Positions 34,802-43,000 of a stretch of DNA of 64,000 nt are shown piece after piece. The notes below the pieces were generated by a model, which was not told the origin of the DNA, did not search any database, and saw only the letters and a list, made by a program, of their open reading frames with translations. Made by a program: the position numbers and the translations under genes. How positions within the stretch are numbered: the stretch's first letter is position 1; the number at the start of each line of letters is the position of its first letter. Source of the DNA: Armatimonadota bacterium (GTDB lineage: Bacteria; Sysuimicrobiota; Sysuimicrobiia; Sysuimicrobiales; Sysuimicrobiaceae); assembly GCA_031460175.1 (NCBI GenBank), contig JAVKGW010000003.1, forward strand, positions 62,001-126,000. The letters are read 5' to 3'.

Positions 34802-35992
34802 ATGCGTCGGCGGGAGCGTACCCTGTACCGGATCCTCTCCGTAGGGATTGCGGTGGTCCTGTGGTACCTGGTGACCGCCTCTCAGAATCCGGAGATGGAA
34901 CGGGTGATCGGCACGGAGCTCGCCCTCCGCAACCTCCCTCCCGACCTCGCCGTGGTGCGGGCACCCCGCCGGGTGGACGTCCGGGTGCGGGCGCCTCGGG
35001 CAATCCTGGCCGACCTCGGCCCCCGCTCCGTGGCGGCGTGGGTGAATCTGGCAGATGCGGAGCCGGGGGAACACCGTCTCCCCGTCCGGGTGGATGCTCC
35101 TCCCCGGGTGCGGGTGGTGGAAGTGGTGCCGGAACAGGCCACGGTGGCGGTGGACGTCCTCACGCAGCGCCAGCTCGCCGTGGAAGTGGCCCTCCAGGGC
35201 AGCACCCCCCAGGGCATGGCCGTGGAGCGACCGGAGGTCCGGCCTTCCCGGGTCACCGTGAGCGGCCCCAGAAGCGCGGTGCAGCGAGCCCGGCGGGCCC
35301 TGGCCTCCGTGGACCTCAGCGGGGTGCAGAACACCCAGACCGTCACCGTGCGGGTGCGGATCCTCGGGGAAGGTGGGGAGGAGGTGCAGGGGGTGGAGGT
35401 ACGTCCTCCCCAGGTCCAGGTGCGTCTCGTGGTTCAGGAGGCCCTGCTCACGCGCCTTGTGCCCGTGGTCCCCGAGGTGCGGGCCAGCCTGCCCGCGGGA
35501 ACGCGGATCGCCTTGGTGGAGGTACAGCCTCCCCTTCTGCGGGTGCGGGGTCCGGAAGAGGCGGTGGCGCGCCTGACGCTCCTCTCCACGGAACCCATCG
35601 AGGTCCGGGATCTCCAGGGGGAAGCCCGCTACACGGTGCGCGTGCTTTTCCCAAACCGCGTGCAGCCAGAAGGTCCCCCCGCGGTCTCCGTGCGGGTCGT
35701 GGTCCTCCCCTCGCCCGTGACCCGGGAGATCCGGGACGTGCCCGTGGTGGTGGAGGGGCTGGGCACGGGGTTGGAGGCGACCTGGGAGCCCGATCGGGTA
35801 CGGGTCCGGGTGGTGGGGTCCGAGGAAGCTGTGGTCAACCTCCCGGAGGGGGAGGTGCGGGCCGTGGTGGATGCGGCCGGACTGGGTCCCGGGACCGCAC
35901 GAAGGCCCGTGCAGGTGCGGGTACCGCAGGGCATCTGGGTGGTGACATCTACACCGTCGGAGGTCACCCTGCGGATCCGGCGACGGCCGTAG
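34802..35992 (+). CDS. cdaR: YbbR-domain protein, CdaA regulator CdaR-like
   Basis: This 396-residue protein has one N-terminal membrane helix (RILSVGIAVVLWYLVTA) and an external beta-rich body. The body is built of about four YbbR repeats, each ending with a motif like VRVRAPRAIL, VTVSGPRSAV, LRVRGPEEAV or VRVVGSEEAV. CdaR modulates the cyclase CdaA from outside the membrane in Bacillota. Location between cdaA and glmM supports the assignment. The repeats are regular and no truncation is evident. Confidence 0.9.
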   Translation: MRRRERTLYRILSVGIAVVLWYLVTASQNPEMERVIGTELALRNLPPDLAVVRAPRRVDVRVRAPRAILADLGPRSVAAWVNLADAEPGEHRLPVRVDAPPRVRVVEVVPEQATVAVDVLTQRQLAVEVALQGSTPQGMAVERPEVRPSRVTVSGPRSAVQRARRALASVDLSGVQNTQTVTVRVRILGEGGEEVQGVEVRPPQVQVRLVVQEALLTRLVPVVPEVRASLPAGTRIALVEVQPPLLRVRGPEEAVARLTLLSTEPIEVRDLQGEARYTVRVLFPNRVQPEGPPAVSVRVVVLPSPVTREIRDVPVVVEGLGTGLEATWEPDRVRVRVVGSEEAVVNLPEGEVRAVVDAAGLGPGTARRPVQVRVPQGIWVVTSTPSEVTLRIRRRP

Positions 35993-36005
35993 AATGGGCA
36001 AAGGG

Positions 36006-37334
36006 ATGGCCCGGCTGTTTGGGACGGATGGGATCCGAGGGGTGGCCAACGCCACACTTCCGCCCGAGCTGGCCTTTCAGGTGGCCCGGGCCGCGGCCCG
36101 GGTCCTCGCGCCCCGCGGCGGGGCGTTCTTCCTGGGTCGGGATACCCGGCTGAGCGGCCCCATGCTGGAGGGGGCCCTGATCGCGGGGCTTTGCTCTGCG
36201 GGGGTTTCCGTGGTTCGCGGCGGCATCCTCCCCACCGCCGCGGTGGCCTACCTCACCAGGGCCCTGGGCTGTGATGCGGGCGTGGTGATCTCCGCTTCCC
36301 ACAACCCCATCGAGGACAACGGCATCAAGTTCTTCGACCGTACCGGCTACAAGCTCCCCGACGAGGTGGAGGAACGGATCGAGCAGGCCCTCGCGGAAAC
36401 GGGGCCCCGGCCCACGGGCACCCGCGTGGGAGGGGTTCGGGATCTCGTGGACGGGGAGGAGCGCTACCTCCGCTATCTCGTGGCGCACGCACGGCCCGTC
36501 CGCGGTCTGCGGGTGGTGGTGGACTGCGCCTTCGGAGCCGCCTACCGCCTGGCGCCCCGGCTTTGGGAGCTGCTGGGCGCGGAGGTGGTGGCTCTCCACG
36601 AGGAGCCGGACGGAACCCGGATCAACGTGCGCTGCGGCTCCACCCATCCGGAGCCCCTCCAGGCCGCGGTCCGGGCTTACGGGGCGGACCTGGGATTCGC
36701 CCACGACGGGGACGCAGACCGGGTGATCGCCGTGGACGGTCGGGGGGAGGTGGTGGACGGGGATCTCATCCTCGTGGCCTGCGCCCGGCACCTGCTGCGC
36801 AGGGGGAAACTGGAGCCCCGGGTGGTGGTGGTCACCGTGATGACCAACCTGGGCGTGGAACGCGCACTGGAGCGGGAAGGCATCCGGGTGGTGCGGGCCC
36901 CCGTGGGCGATCGTTACGTTCTTGAGCACATGCGCAAGACCGGAGCACTGCTCGGGGGGGAGCAGAGCGGACACATCGTCTTTTCCCACCTCGCCACCAC
37001 CGGGGACGGGCTGCTCACCGCGGTGCAGTTGGTGAACGCCATGGTGGACGCGGACGAGCCCCTCCACGAGCTCGTCTCGGACGTGGAGCGCCTCCCCCAG
37101 GTTCTGCACAACGTCCCGGTTCGGGATCCGCGGGCGGCCCTGGCGGACGAGGCCGTACAGGGAGCCGTGACCCGCGCCGCGCAATCCATGGGCCGCGCCG
37201 GCCGGCTCCTGGTGCGCCCCAGCGGCACGGAGCCCGTGGTCCGGATCATGGTGGAACACGAGGATGCCGGGGTCGCGGAGGCCCTGGCCCGGGAGCTCGC
37301 GGACCTCATCCGGTCCCGGGCCGGGGGATCGTAG
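36006..37334 (+). CDS. glmM: Phosphoglucosamine mutase
   Basis: This 442-residue enzyme converts glucosamine-6-phosphate to glucosamine-1-phosphate for UDP-GlcNAc synthesis. It begins with the typical MARLFGTDGIRGVAN. The phosphorylated serine is Ser98 in VISASHNPIEDNGIKFF, the metal loop is DGDADRVI, and the sugar-binding loop is GGEQSGHIVF. An ATG at 35994 would add four residues; 36006 matches the family start better. Product flow links it to glmS at 40.6 kb, and GlmM is known to bind CdaA in some species. Confidence 0.95.
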   Translation: MARLFGTDGIRGVANATLPPELAFQVARAAARVLAPRGGAFFLGRDTRLSGPMLEGALIAGLCSAGVSVVRGGILPTAAVAYLTRALGCDAGVVISASHNPIEDNGIKFFDRTGYKLPDEVEERIEQALAETGPRPTGTRVGGVRDLVDGEERYLRYLVAHARPVRGLRVVVDCAFGAAYRLAPRLWELLGAEVVALHEEPDGTRINVRCGSTHPEPLQAAVRAYGADLGFAHDGDADRVIAVDGRGEVVDGDLILVACARHLLRRGKLEPRVVVVTVMTNLGVERALEREGIRVVRAPVGDRYVLEHMRKTGALLGGEQSGHIVFSHLATTGDGLLTAVQLVNAMVDADEPLHELVSDVERLPQVLHNVPVRDPRAALADEAVQGAVTRAAQSMGRAGRLLVRPSGTEPVVRIMVEHEDAGVAEALARELADLIRSRAGGS

Positions 37335-37336
37335 GG

Positions 37337-37666
37337 TTGGGCCGGCTCTGGCGCGTGGGTGCCGTGGCGTGGATGGCGCTGGTGGGAACCCTGGGCCTTC
37401 TTCCCGAAGAGGTGAACCCGGGACTTCCCCTAAGCGGTGCCCCTTCCCACCTCGTGGCGCTCCTGGTCCTCGTGGTGCTCCTGCGACGGTGGCCCCTCTC
37501 AGCTTGCGGAGCGGCCGCGGCCGCGTGGGCATACGGGGTAGGCATCGAGGGGCTGCAGGGACTTGTGGGATGGCGGACCGTGGAATTGGGGGATGTGGCC
37601 GCGAACGCCGCGGGCATCCTCCTGGGGCTGCTGCTGGACCTCCTCGTGCGGGCAGGACGGAGATGA
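37337..37666 (+). CDS. VanZ-like membrane protein
   Basis: This protein of about 109 residues has three to four hydrophobic helices with the VanZ-type pattern: an opening helix with MALVGTLGLLP, a middle helix, and EGLQGLVGWRTVELGDVAANAAGILLG. The conserved R-x-x-E-x-x-D-x-x-x-N region is a hallmark of this family. VanZ-family proteins are mostly of unknown function; some affect glycopeptide resistance. It starts at TTG 37337 two bases after glmM and is followed by an overlapping flavoprotein gene. Confidence 0.75.
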   Translation: MGRLWRVGAVAWMALVGTLGLLPEEVNPGLPLSGAPSHLVALLVLVVLLRRWPLSACGAAAAAWAYGVGIEGLQGLVGWRTVELGDVAANAAGILLGLLLDLLVRAGRR

Positions 37667-38898
37667 AGGAATCCTCCTGGGATGTGATCGTGGTCGGGGC
37701 GGGTCCTGCGGGCGGCATGGCCGCCTGGACCGCGGCCCGGATGGGCCTGCGGGTCCTCCTCCTGGAAGAGCACCCCGTGGTCGGGGATCCCACCCACTGC
37801 GCGGGAAAGCTCTCCGTGCACGCGTTTGCGGAGTTCGGAATCCCCCAGGACCTGGCCCGCACCGCCCTCCGGGCGGCCACCGTGTACTCCCCGGAGGGCA
37901 GGCCCGTCACACTTCGCCGCCAGACCCCGGATTCCTACGTGGTCGACCGAGATGCCTTCGATCGGTGGCTCGTCCAGCAGGCCCTGGCCTCGGGCGCGGA
38001 GCTCCTCGTTCGGACCCGGGCGTGCGCGGTGACCCGGGATCGAGATGAGATGGTGGTGGAAGCCGTGCGGGACCAGGCCTCCCTGCGGTTCCGGGCTCCG
38101 GTGGTGGTGGACGCGGAGGGGGCGCGGGCTCGGCTCGCGACCCTCCTGGGAGTGGACTCCCCCAGGCGGATGCTCCGGGGCCTCCAGTACCAGGTCACGG
38201 GCATCGCCCTCGACGAGGCGGACACCGTGGAGGTGTACCTGGGCCGGCGATGGGCGCCCGGGTTTTTTGCCTGGCTCATGCCGCTGGGAGAGCGGGAAGC
38301 CCGGATCGGGGTGTGCGTGGACCCGCACCTTGCCCCGCGCCCGCCCGCCGCCTACCTCGAGGATCTCCTCCGCAACCATCCCGCCCTTTCGCCTCGGGCC
38401 CGTGGGGTTCGGGTGGTGCGCCGGTTGGGCGGCTGGATCCCGCTCCTCCTGCACGCCCGACCCACGTACGCGCCGGGCTTCCTGGTGGTGGGGGACGCCG
38501 CGGGACACGTAAAGGCCACCTCCGGAGGAGGGATCTACTACTCCCTGGTGGCGGGACGGCTCGCCGCCCAGGCCGCGGCCCGATACCTCTCGGGCGCGCG
38601 CGGGGCCCTGCGATCCTACGAGCAGGCCTGGCGCGCCCGTTTCGGGAGAGAGGTCACCTTCACCGCGTGGATGCGTCGGGCCCTCGACCGCATCCCGGAC
38701 GAGGACGTCTCCCGCTTCCTCGCCGGAATCGTCCAAGCTCCGGATCTCCAGCGGGTGATCGGGGAGTACGGCGATACCCAGTACCAGTCCCGTCTGTTCC
38801 GGCCCTTTCTCACCGCTGCCCTGCGGGCGGGCCTGCGCCATCACGCCCTCGCCCGCGCGGTGGCCCGCACCCTCATCGCCCTCCTCGCCACCCGGTAG
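37663..38898 (+). CDS. Geranylgeranyl-reductase-type FAD oxidoreductase
   Basis: This 411-residue flavoprotein has the FAD fold VIVVGAGPAGGMAAWTAARMG, the GGR-type motif PTHCAGKLS (with cysteine), and the second FAD motif LVVGDAAGHVKATSGGGIYYSLVAGRLAA. These are the signatures of the geranylgeranyl reductase family, which saturates isoprenoid chains of lipids, quinones or carotenoid-type pigments. The exact substrate is unknown. It overlaps the VanZ-like gene by four bases and closes the cdaA operon, followed by a short hairpin with a T-run. Confidence 0.82.
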   Translation: MKESSWDVIVVGAGPAGGMAAWTAARMGLRVLLLEEHPVVGDPTHCAGKLSVHAFAEFGIPQDLARTALRAATVYSPEGRPVTLRRQTPDSYVVDRDAFDRWLVQQALASGAELLVRTRACAVTRDRDEMVVEAVRDQASLRFRAPVVVDAEGARARLATLLGVDSPRRMLRGLQYQVTGIALDEADTVEVYLGRRWAPGFFAWLMPLGEREARIGVCVDPHLAPRPPAAYLEDLLRNHPALSPRARGVRVVRRLGGWIPLLLHARPTYAPGFLVVGDAAGHVKATSGGGIYYSLVAGRLAAQAAARYLSGARGALRSYEQAWRARFGREVTFTAWMRRALDRIPDEDVSRFLAGIVQAPDLQRVIGEYGDTQYQSRLFRPFLTAALRAGLRHHALARAVARTLIALLATR

Positions 38899-38911
38899 AG
38901 GCCCTGGGACT

Positions 38912-38931
38912 TCCTTCGTTCGAAGGATTTT
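38912..38931 (+). terminator. Short hairpin with T-run after the flavoprotein gene
   Basis: TCCTTC (38912-38917) and GAAGGA (38922-38927) form a six-base-pair stem with loop GTTC, followed by TTTT. It starts 14 bases after the flavoprotein stop and could terminate the upstream operon. It also overlaps the place where the -35 of the next promoter should be, so it could instead be a repressor operator. Confidence 0.5.
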
Positions 38932-38937
38932 CCCGAG

Positions 38938-38943
38938 TATACT
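38938..38943 (+). promoter_or_regulatory. Predicted -10 element for the ribozyme-fbp-glmS transcript
   Basis: TATACT matches five of six consensus positions. The -35 at the usual distance (38915-38920, TTCGTT) is poor and falls in a palindrome, suggesting activator or repressor control. Transcription would start near 38950, about 88 bases before the ribozyme cleavage site. A hairpin (CCGGCC 38969-38974, GGCCGG 38985-38990) lies in that 5' segment. Confidence 0.45.
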
Positions 38944-39035
38944 GGAGGAGCAGGAGAGGACTGCCGGACCGGCCGACGAAGAAAGGCCGGCAAAGCGGGT
39001 CCGGAGAAGGGAGGGGAGAGGGGAACCGTTGGGAG

Positions 39036-39220
39036 AAGCGCCAGGACCCATGGGAAAGCCCTCCCGTGGGTTGACGAGGTGGGGGATCTCGACCGGGGCG
39101 GAAGCTCCGGATCGGCGGGTGACCCCAGGCCCGGCCGGCGGGCCTCCGGAAACCCATCCGGTGGAGGAAAAGGGAGCTGACAAAGCCGCGGGGGTAACCC
39201 CGGGACAAAGGGCTCCTGGC
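39036..39220 (+). ncRNA. glmS ribozyme (glucosamine-6-phosphate-activated)
   Basis: The conserved glmS ribozyme core is visible in order. The cleavage-site AGCGCC has scission expected between 39037 and 39038. A P2 stem follows (GGACCCA and TGGG-type pairing), then GTTGACGAGG ending at 39079, TCTCGA, and the second core strand TCGGCGGGTG (39112-39121). Stable P3 (GGCCCG/CGGGCC) and P4 (GGGAGC/GGCTCC) arms complete it. Glucosamine-6-phosphate acts as coenzyme for self-cleavage, which destabilises the mRNA. It normally lies directly before glmS. Here the first gene after it is an FBP aldolase/phosphatase, with glmS second. The rest of the 467-base gap shows only a hairpin at 39246-39272 and the fbp ribosome-binding site. 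Confidence 0.92.
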
Positions 39221-39365
39221 CGGCAGAGCTGATTCACGCCTTTCCGGGCGCGATGCTGCCCCCTTCGCGCCCGACATCCGACCTGAAAACCGAGGGAAGC
39301 CCAGGAGGTGCGGGGGAGTCTTCCGTGCTCCTGGAGCGGGTACATCTCCGAAGGGAGGGATCCGG

Positions 39366-40493
39366 ATGCGTGTGACCGTGAGCATCATCAAGGCGGACAT
39401 CGGGAGCATCGGCGGGCACACCCTGCCCAGCGCGGAGCTCCTGCAGGCGGTCCGGGATCGGGTTTTCCCCGAGCGCGGTAAGCTCCTCCTCGACGCCTTC
39501 GTCTTCCACTGCGGGGACGACATCTCCATCGTGATGACCCACACCCACGGGGTTGGCCATGAGCGGGTCCATGCCCTGGCGTGGGAGGCCTTCCGGGCAG
39601 CCACCGCGGTGGCGAAAGCCCAAGGCCTGTACGGAGCCGGGCAGGACCTCCTGGTGGACGCCTTCAGCGGCAACGTGCGGGGCATGGGGCCTCAGGTGGC
39701 GGAGATGACCTTCGAGGAGCGGCCCAACGAGGCCCTCATGATCCTGGCCGCGGACAAGACCGAGCCGGGTGCCTTCAACTTGCCCCTCTACCTGGCCTTC
39801 GCAGATCCCATGTACTCCCCCGGGCTGCTGCTCAGCACGGAGCTCCACGACGGGTTCCGGTTCCGCATCATGGACGTGGAGTACACGGAGGGGGATCGCA
39901 TCATCGAGTTGGATGCGCCGGAACGCCTGTACGACATCGCGGCCCTGCTGCGGGACACCCACCGCTACGTGATCGAGTCCATCTGGTCCCGGAAGTACCC
40001 CACGGAGCAGGCGGTGGTGGTCTCCACCACGCGCCTGCGGAACATCGCGGGCCGGTACGTGGGCAAGGACGATCCCGTGGCCATCGTGCGGGTGCAGAAG
40101 ATCTTTCCGGCCACGGAGGAGTTCGGTCCACCCTTTGCCCTGGGGGCCTTCGTGGCCGGCGATACCCGCGGGAGCCACAACCTGCCGCTCCTGCCCGTGC
40201 CCGCGAACACCCCCGCGAGCACCTTCTTCTGCATCCCCATGGTGTGCGCCCTGGGGTTCGCCCTCCACGAGGGGAAGCTCACGGGACCCGTGGATCTCTT
40301 CAGCGACCCCGTGTGGGCGCCCGTGCGGGAGCGCATCGTGGACAAGGCCCTGGAGATGCGCAAGCAGGGGTTCTTCGAGCCCGCCATGCTTCCCTACTCC
40401 GAGCTGGAGTACGGCGGCATCGTGGCGCGGCTGGAGCGGCTCGAGAAGGAGTTCCACGTGGTGCGGCAGGAAGCGCCCGCGGCCACGAGCTGA
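39366..40493 (+). CDS. fbp: Fructose-1,6-bisphosphate aldolase/phosphatase
   Basis: This 375-residue bifunctional gluconeogenic enzyme is of the archaeal/thermophile type. It condenses triose phosphates to fructose-1,6-bisphosphate and dephosphorylates it to fructose-6-phosphate in one active site. Family landmarks include SIIKADIGSIGGHTLPS, HCGDDISIVMTHTHGVG, GAGQDLLVDAFSGNVRGMGPQ, the AADKTEPGAFNLPLYLAFADPMYSPGL metal/Schiff-base region, and GDTRGSHNLPLLPVP. The ATG follows AGGGAGG. It lies between a glmS ribozyme and glmS, so its product is the substrate of the next enzyme and its mRNA should be under glucosamine-6-phosphate feedback. Confidence 0.95.
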   Translation: MRVTVSIIKADIGSIGGHTLPSAELLQAVRDRVFPERGKLLLDAFVFHCGDDISIVMTHTHGVGHERVHALAWEAFRAATAVAKAQGLYGAGQDLLVDAFSGNVRGMGPQVAEMTFEERPNEALMILAADKTEPGAFNLPLYLAFADPMYSPGLLLSTELHDGFRFRIMDVEYTEGDRIIELDAPERLYDIAALLRDTHRYVIESIWSRKYPTEQAVVVSTTRLRNIAGRYVGKDDPVAIVRVQKIFPATEEFGPPFALGAFVAGDTRGSHNLPLLPVPANTPASTFFCIPMVCALGFALHEGKLTGPVDLFSDPVWAPVRERIVDKALEMRKQGFFEPAMLPYSELEYGGIVARLERLEKEFHVVRQEAPAATS

Positions 40494-40507
40494 GTCGCGG
40501 AAGGTGC

Positions 40508-40546
40508 GGGGCGGGGACCGGATCGGTGTCCGCCCCCTTCTTCCTT
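40508..40546 (+). terminator. Imperfect intercistronic hairpin between fbp and glmS
   Basis: GGGGCGGGGACC (40508-40519) pairs with GGTGTCCGCCCC (40525-40536) with one G-G mismatch and a G-U pair, followed by CTTCTTCCTT. It looks like a leaky intrinsic terminator or a processing/stability element that could set the fbp:glmS ratio. No separate glmS promoter is evident in the remaining 15 bases before the start. Confidence 0.55.
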
Positions 40547-40561
40547 AATTGGAGGGGATCC

Positions 40562-42388
40562 ATGTGCGGCATCATGGGGTACATCGGGGAGCGCAACGCG
40601 GTGGAGGTATTGCTGGACGGCCTGCGGCGCCTGGAGTACCGGGGGTACGACTCTGCGGGGATCGCGGTGGCCCATGATGGCGCCATCGCGGTCCGGAAGA
40701 CCGCGGGCAAGCTGGGGCGTCTGGTGGAGCTCCTGGAGCGGGAACCTGTGGAGGGCCACGTGGGGATCGGGCACACCCGCTGGGCCACGCACGGGGAGCC
40801 CACGGACACCAACGCCCACCCTCATGCGGACGAGTCCGGGCGGTTCGCGGTGATCCACAACGGCATCATCGAGAACTTTCTTTCCCTCCGGGAAGAGCTG
40901 GCACGTCGGGGGCATGTCTTCCGCTCGGACACGGACACGGAGATCCTCGCCCACCTCATCGAGGAGGAGTACCGGGGGGATCTCGCGGAGGCCGTTCGCC
41001 GGGCGGTCCAGCGGGCCCGGGGCGCTTATGCCCTCGTGGCCATGTGCGCGCAGGAGCCGGATCGCCTGGTGGCCGTGCGGATGATCAGCCCGCTCGTGGT
41101 GGGCTTCGGCTTGGGCGAGATGCTCCTCGCCTCCGACATCCCCGCCCTTCTCCCTTACACCCGGGACGTGCTGGTGGTGGAGGACGGGGAGATGGTGGTG
41201 ATCACGAAGGACGGGGCACGGCTGCTCCGACTGGACGGCACCCCCGTGAGACGGGATCGGGTGCACGTGACCTGGAGCGCGGAGCAGGCGGAGCGCGCGG
41301 GGTATCCGCACTTCATGCTGAAGGAGATCTTCGAGCAGCCCCAGGTCCTGGCGGAGACCCTGATGGGCCGGATCACCCCCGAGGGCCGCATCTACCTGGA
41401 AGACGTGCATTTCCCAGAGGGGTTCGTGGAGGGGCTTGAGAAGGTCTGGATCACCGCGTGCGGCACCGCCTTCCACGCGGGCCTGTACGGCCGGATGTTG
41501 CTGGAGCGCCTGGTCCGGATCCCCGTCGAGGCGGACTACGCCCACGAGCTCCGCTACCGGGATCCCCTCCTGGGACCGGGCACGCTCACCGTGACCATCA
41601 GCCAGTCCGGGGAGACCGCGGACACCCTGGCGGCCGCGCGCCTGTGCCGGGCCCGGGGCTCCCGGATCCTGGCCATCACCAACGTGGTGGGCAGCACCCT
41701 AAGCCGGGAGGCCCACGACGTCCTCTACATCCGGGCGGGCCCGGAGATCGCGGTGGCCAGCACGAAGGCCTACCTCGCCATGCTGGTCGCCCAAGTACTC
41801 CTGGCCCTCTTCCTCCGGGAACGCCGGATGGGGTACGATCCGGGCCTGCACCAGGCCCTGCTCCAGGAGCTGCAGCACCTGCCCGCCAAGGTCCAGGAGG
41901 TCCTGAACGACCAGGAGGACATCATCCAGCTGGCGCGCCGGATCTGCGAGGCGGAGCACCTCTACTTCATCGGCCGCGGCCTGGACTACGCGGTGGCCCT
42001 CGAGGGTTCCCTCAAGCTCAAGGAGATCAGCTACCTCCACTCGGAGGCCATGCCTGCGGGCGAGCTGAAGCACGGGACCCTCGCCCTCATCACCCACGGC
42101 ACCCCCGTGGTGGTGGTGCTGACCCAGCGGGAGGTGTACGAGAAGACGGTCAGCAGCCTCCAGGAGGTGAAGGCCCGGGGCGGGTACGTGATCGCCGTGG
42201 CCTACGCGGACGACGGGGAGGTCGGCAAGCACGCGGATGTGGTCCTCCGCGTTCCCCGCACCCACGACCTCCTGAGCCCCGTCCTGGCCATCCTGCCCCT
42301 GCAGCTGCTGGCCTACCACGTGGCCCGGGAACGCGGCCACGACATCGATCAACCCCGCAATCTCGCCAAGAGCGTCACCGTGGAGTAA
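40562..42388 (+). CDS. glmS: Glutamine-fructose-6-phosphate aminotransferase
   Basis: This 608-residue enzyme makes glucosamine-6-phosphate from fructose-6-phosphate and glutamine. Cys2 of MCGIMGYIG is the glutaminase nucleophile; RRLEYRGYDSAGIAV and GHTRWATHGEPTDTNAHPH complete the N-terminal domain. The isomerase half has two SIS domains (ITACGTAFHAGLYG, SQSGETADTLAA) and ends with the classic DQPRNLAKSVTVE. It is preceded by GGAGGGG. Its product triggers the ribozyme upstream of fbp, forming a feedback loop, and feeds GlmM encoded 5 kb away. Confidence 0.97.
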   Translation: MCGIMGYIGERNAVEVLLDGLRRLEYRGYDSAGIAVAHDGAIAVRKTAGKLGRLVELLEREPVEGHVGIGHTRWATHGEPTDTNAHPHADESGRFAVIHNGIIENFLSLREELARRGHVFRSDTDTEILAHLIEEEYRGDLAEAVRRAVQRARGAYALVAMCAQEPDRLVAVRMISPLVVGFGLGEMLLASDIPALLPYTRDVLVVEDGEMVVITKDGARLLRLDGTPVRRDRVHVTWSAEQAERAGYPHFMLKEIFEQPQVLAETLMGRITPEGRIYLEDVHFPEGFVEGLEKVWITACGTAFHAGLYGRMLLERLVRIPVEADYAHELRYRDPLLGPGTLTVTISQSGETADTLAAARLCRARGSRILAITNVVGSTLSREAHDVLYIRAGPEIAVASTKAYLAMLVAQVLLALFLRERRMGYDPGLHQALLQELQHLPAKVQEVLNDQEDIIQLARRICEAEHLYFIGRGLDYAVALEGSLKLKEISYLHSEAMPAGELKHGTLALITHGTPVVVVLTQREVYEKTVSSLQEVKARGGYVIAVAYADDGEVGKHADVVLRVPRTHDLLSPVLAILPLQLLAYHVARERGHDIDQPRNLAKSVTVE

Positions 42389-42434
42389 AAATTCCCGAGG
42401 AGCCTTCCGGTTCCATCGCGAACTCCCATCCGGG

Positions 42435-42602
42435 ATGGTGGACCCGGAGCTCCTCGAGTGGCTCGTGTGCCCGGTTTGTAAGACCCCGGTCCGCCCGGAG
42501 GGGGATCGTCTGGTCTGTACCCGCTGCGGTCGGCGCTACCCGGTCCGGGAGGGCATCCCCGTGATGTTGGTGGAGGAGGCGGAGGGATCCGAGGGCGCGT
42601 GA
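42435..42602 (+). CDS. Trm112-family small zinc-ribbon-like protein
   Basis: This 55-residue protein is too short to stand out but clearly real: LEWLVCPVCKTPVRPEGDRLVCTRCGRRYPVREGIPVML has two CxxC pairs and the family ending. Trm112-like (UPF0434/YcaR) proteins bind and activate methyltransferases; in bacteria the partner is usually unknown. It starts at ATG 42435, or GTG 42438, and overlaps acpS by four bases (GTGA). Confidence 0.82.
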   Translation: MVDPELLEWLVCPVCKTPVRPEGDRLVCTRCGRRYPVREGIPVMLVEEAEGSEGA

Positions 42603-43000
42603 GGATCCTCGGCATCGGCGTGGACCTGGTGGAGGTTCCCCGGGTTCAGCGGGCCCTGGCGCGGTGGGGGGAGCGGTTCGTGGCGCGCGTCTTCACCGAG
42701 TCCGAGCGACTCCGGGCGGGCGAGGGTCCCAACCGGGTCCTCCGGCTCGCCGCCCGGTTCGCGGCCAAGGAGGCGGTGATGAAGGCCCTGGGAACCGGCC
42801 GCAAGGGGGTGGGCTGGCGGGAGATCGAGGTCACCAACGATCCCACGGGCCGACCCCGGGTACGGCTTTGGGGCCGGGCGGCCCGGGTCGCCCGGCGAAA
42901 GGGGATCCGGGAGGTACACGTCTCCTTGACGCACGGACACCAGTACGCCGCGGCCTTCGCGGTCGCGGAGGGAGAGGAACCGGGGGAGGGGGAGGGATGA
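42599..43000 (+). CDS. acpS: Holo-[acyl-carrier-protein] synthase
   Basis: This 133-residue phosphopantetheinyl transferase attaches 4'-phosphopantetheine from CoA to acyl carrier protein. It has IGVDLVEVPRVQRAL with the magnesium-binding Asp, and RFAAKEAVMKALGTG with the catalytic Glu/Lys. A GTG start overlaps the Trm112-like gene, and it overlaps the next gene by four bases. The acpS-nnr-alr order is common in Bacillota. Confidence 0.94.
   Translation: MRILGIGVDLVEVPRVQRALARWGERFVARVFTESERLRAGEGPNRVLRLAARFAAKEAVMKALGTGRKGVGWREIEVTNDPTGRPRVRLWGRAARVARRKGIREVHVSLTHGHQYAAAFAVAEGEEPGEGEG

Noticed and set aside
39246-39272. Intrinsic terminator between the ribozyme and fbp
   Set aside because: GGGCGCGA/TCGCGCCC forms a good hairpin, but no T-tract follows, so it is more likely structural or incidental.
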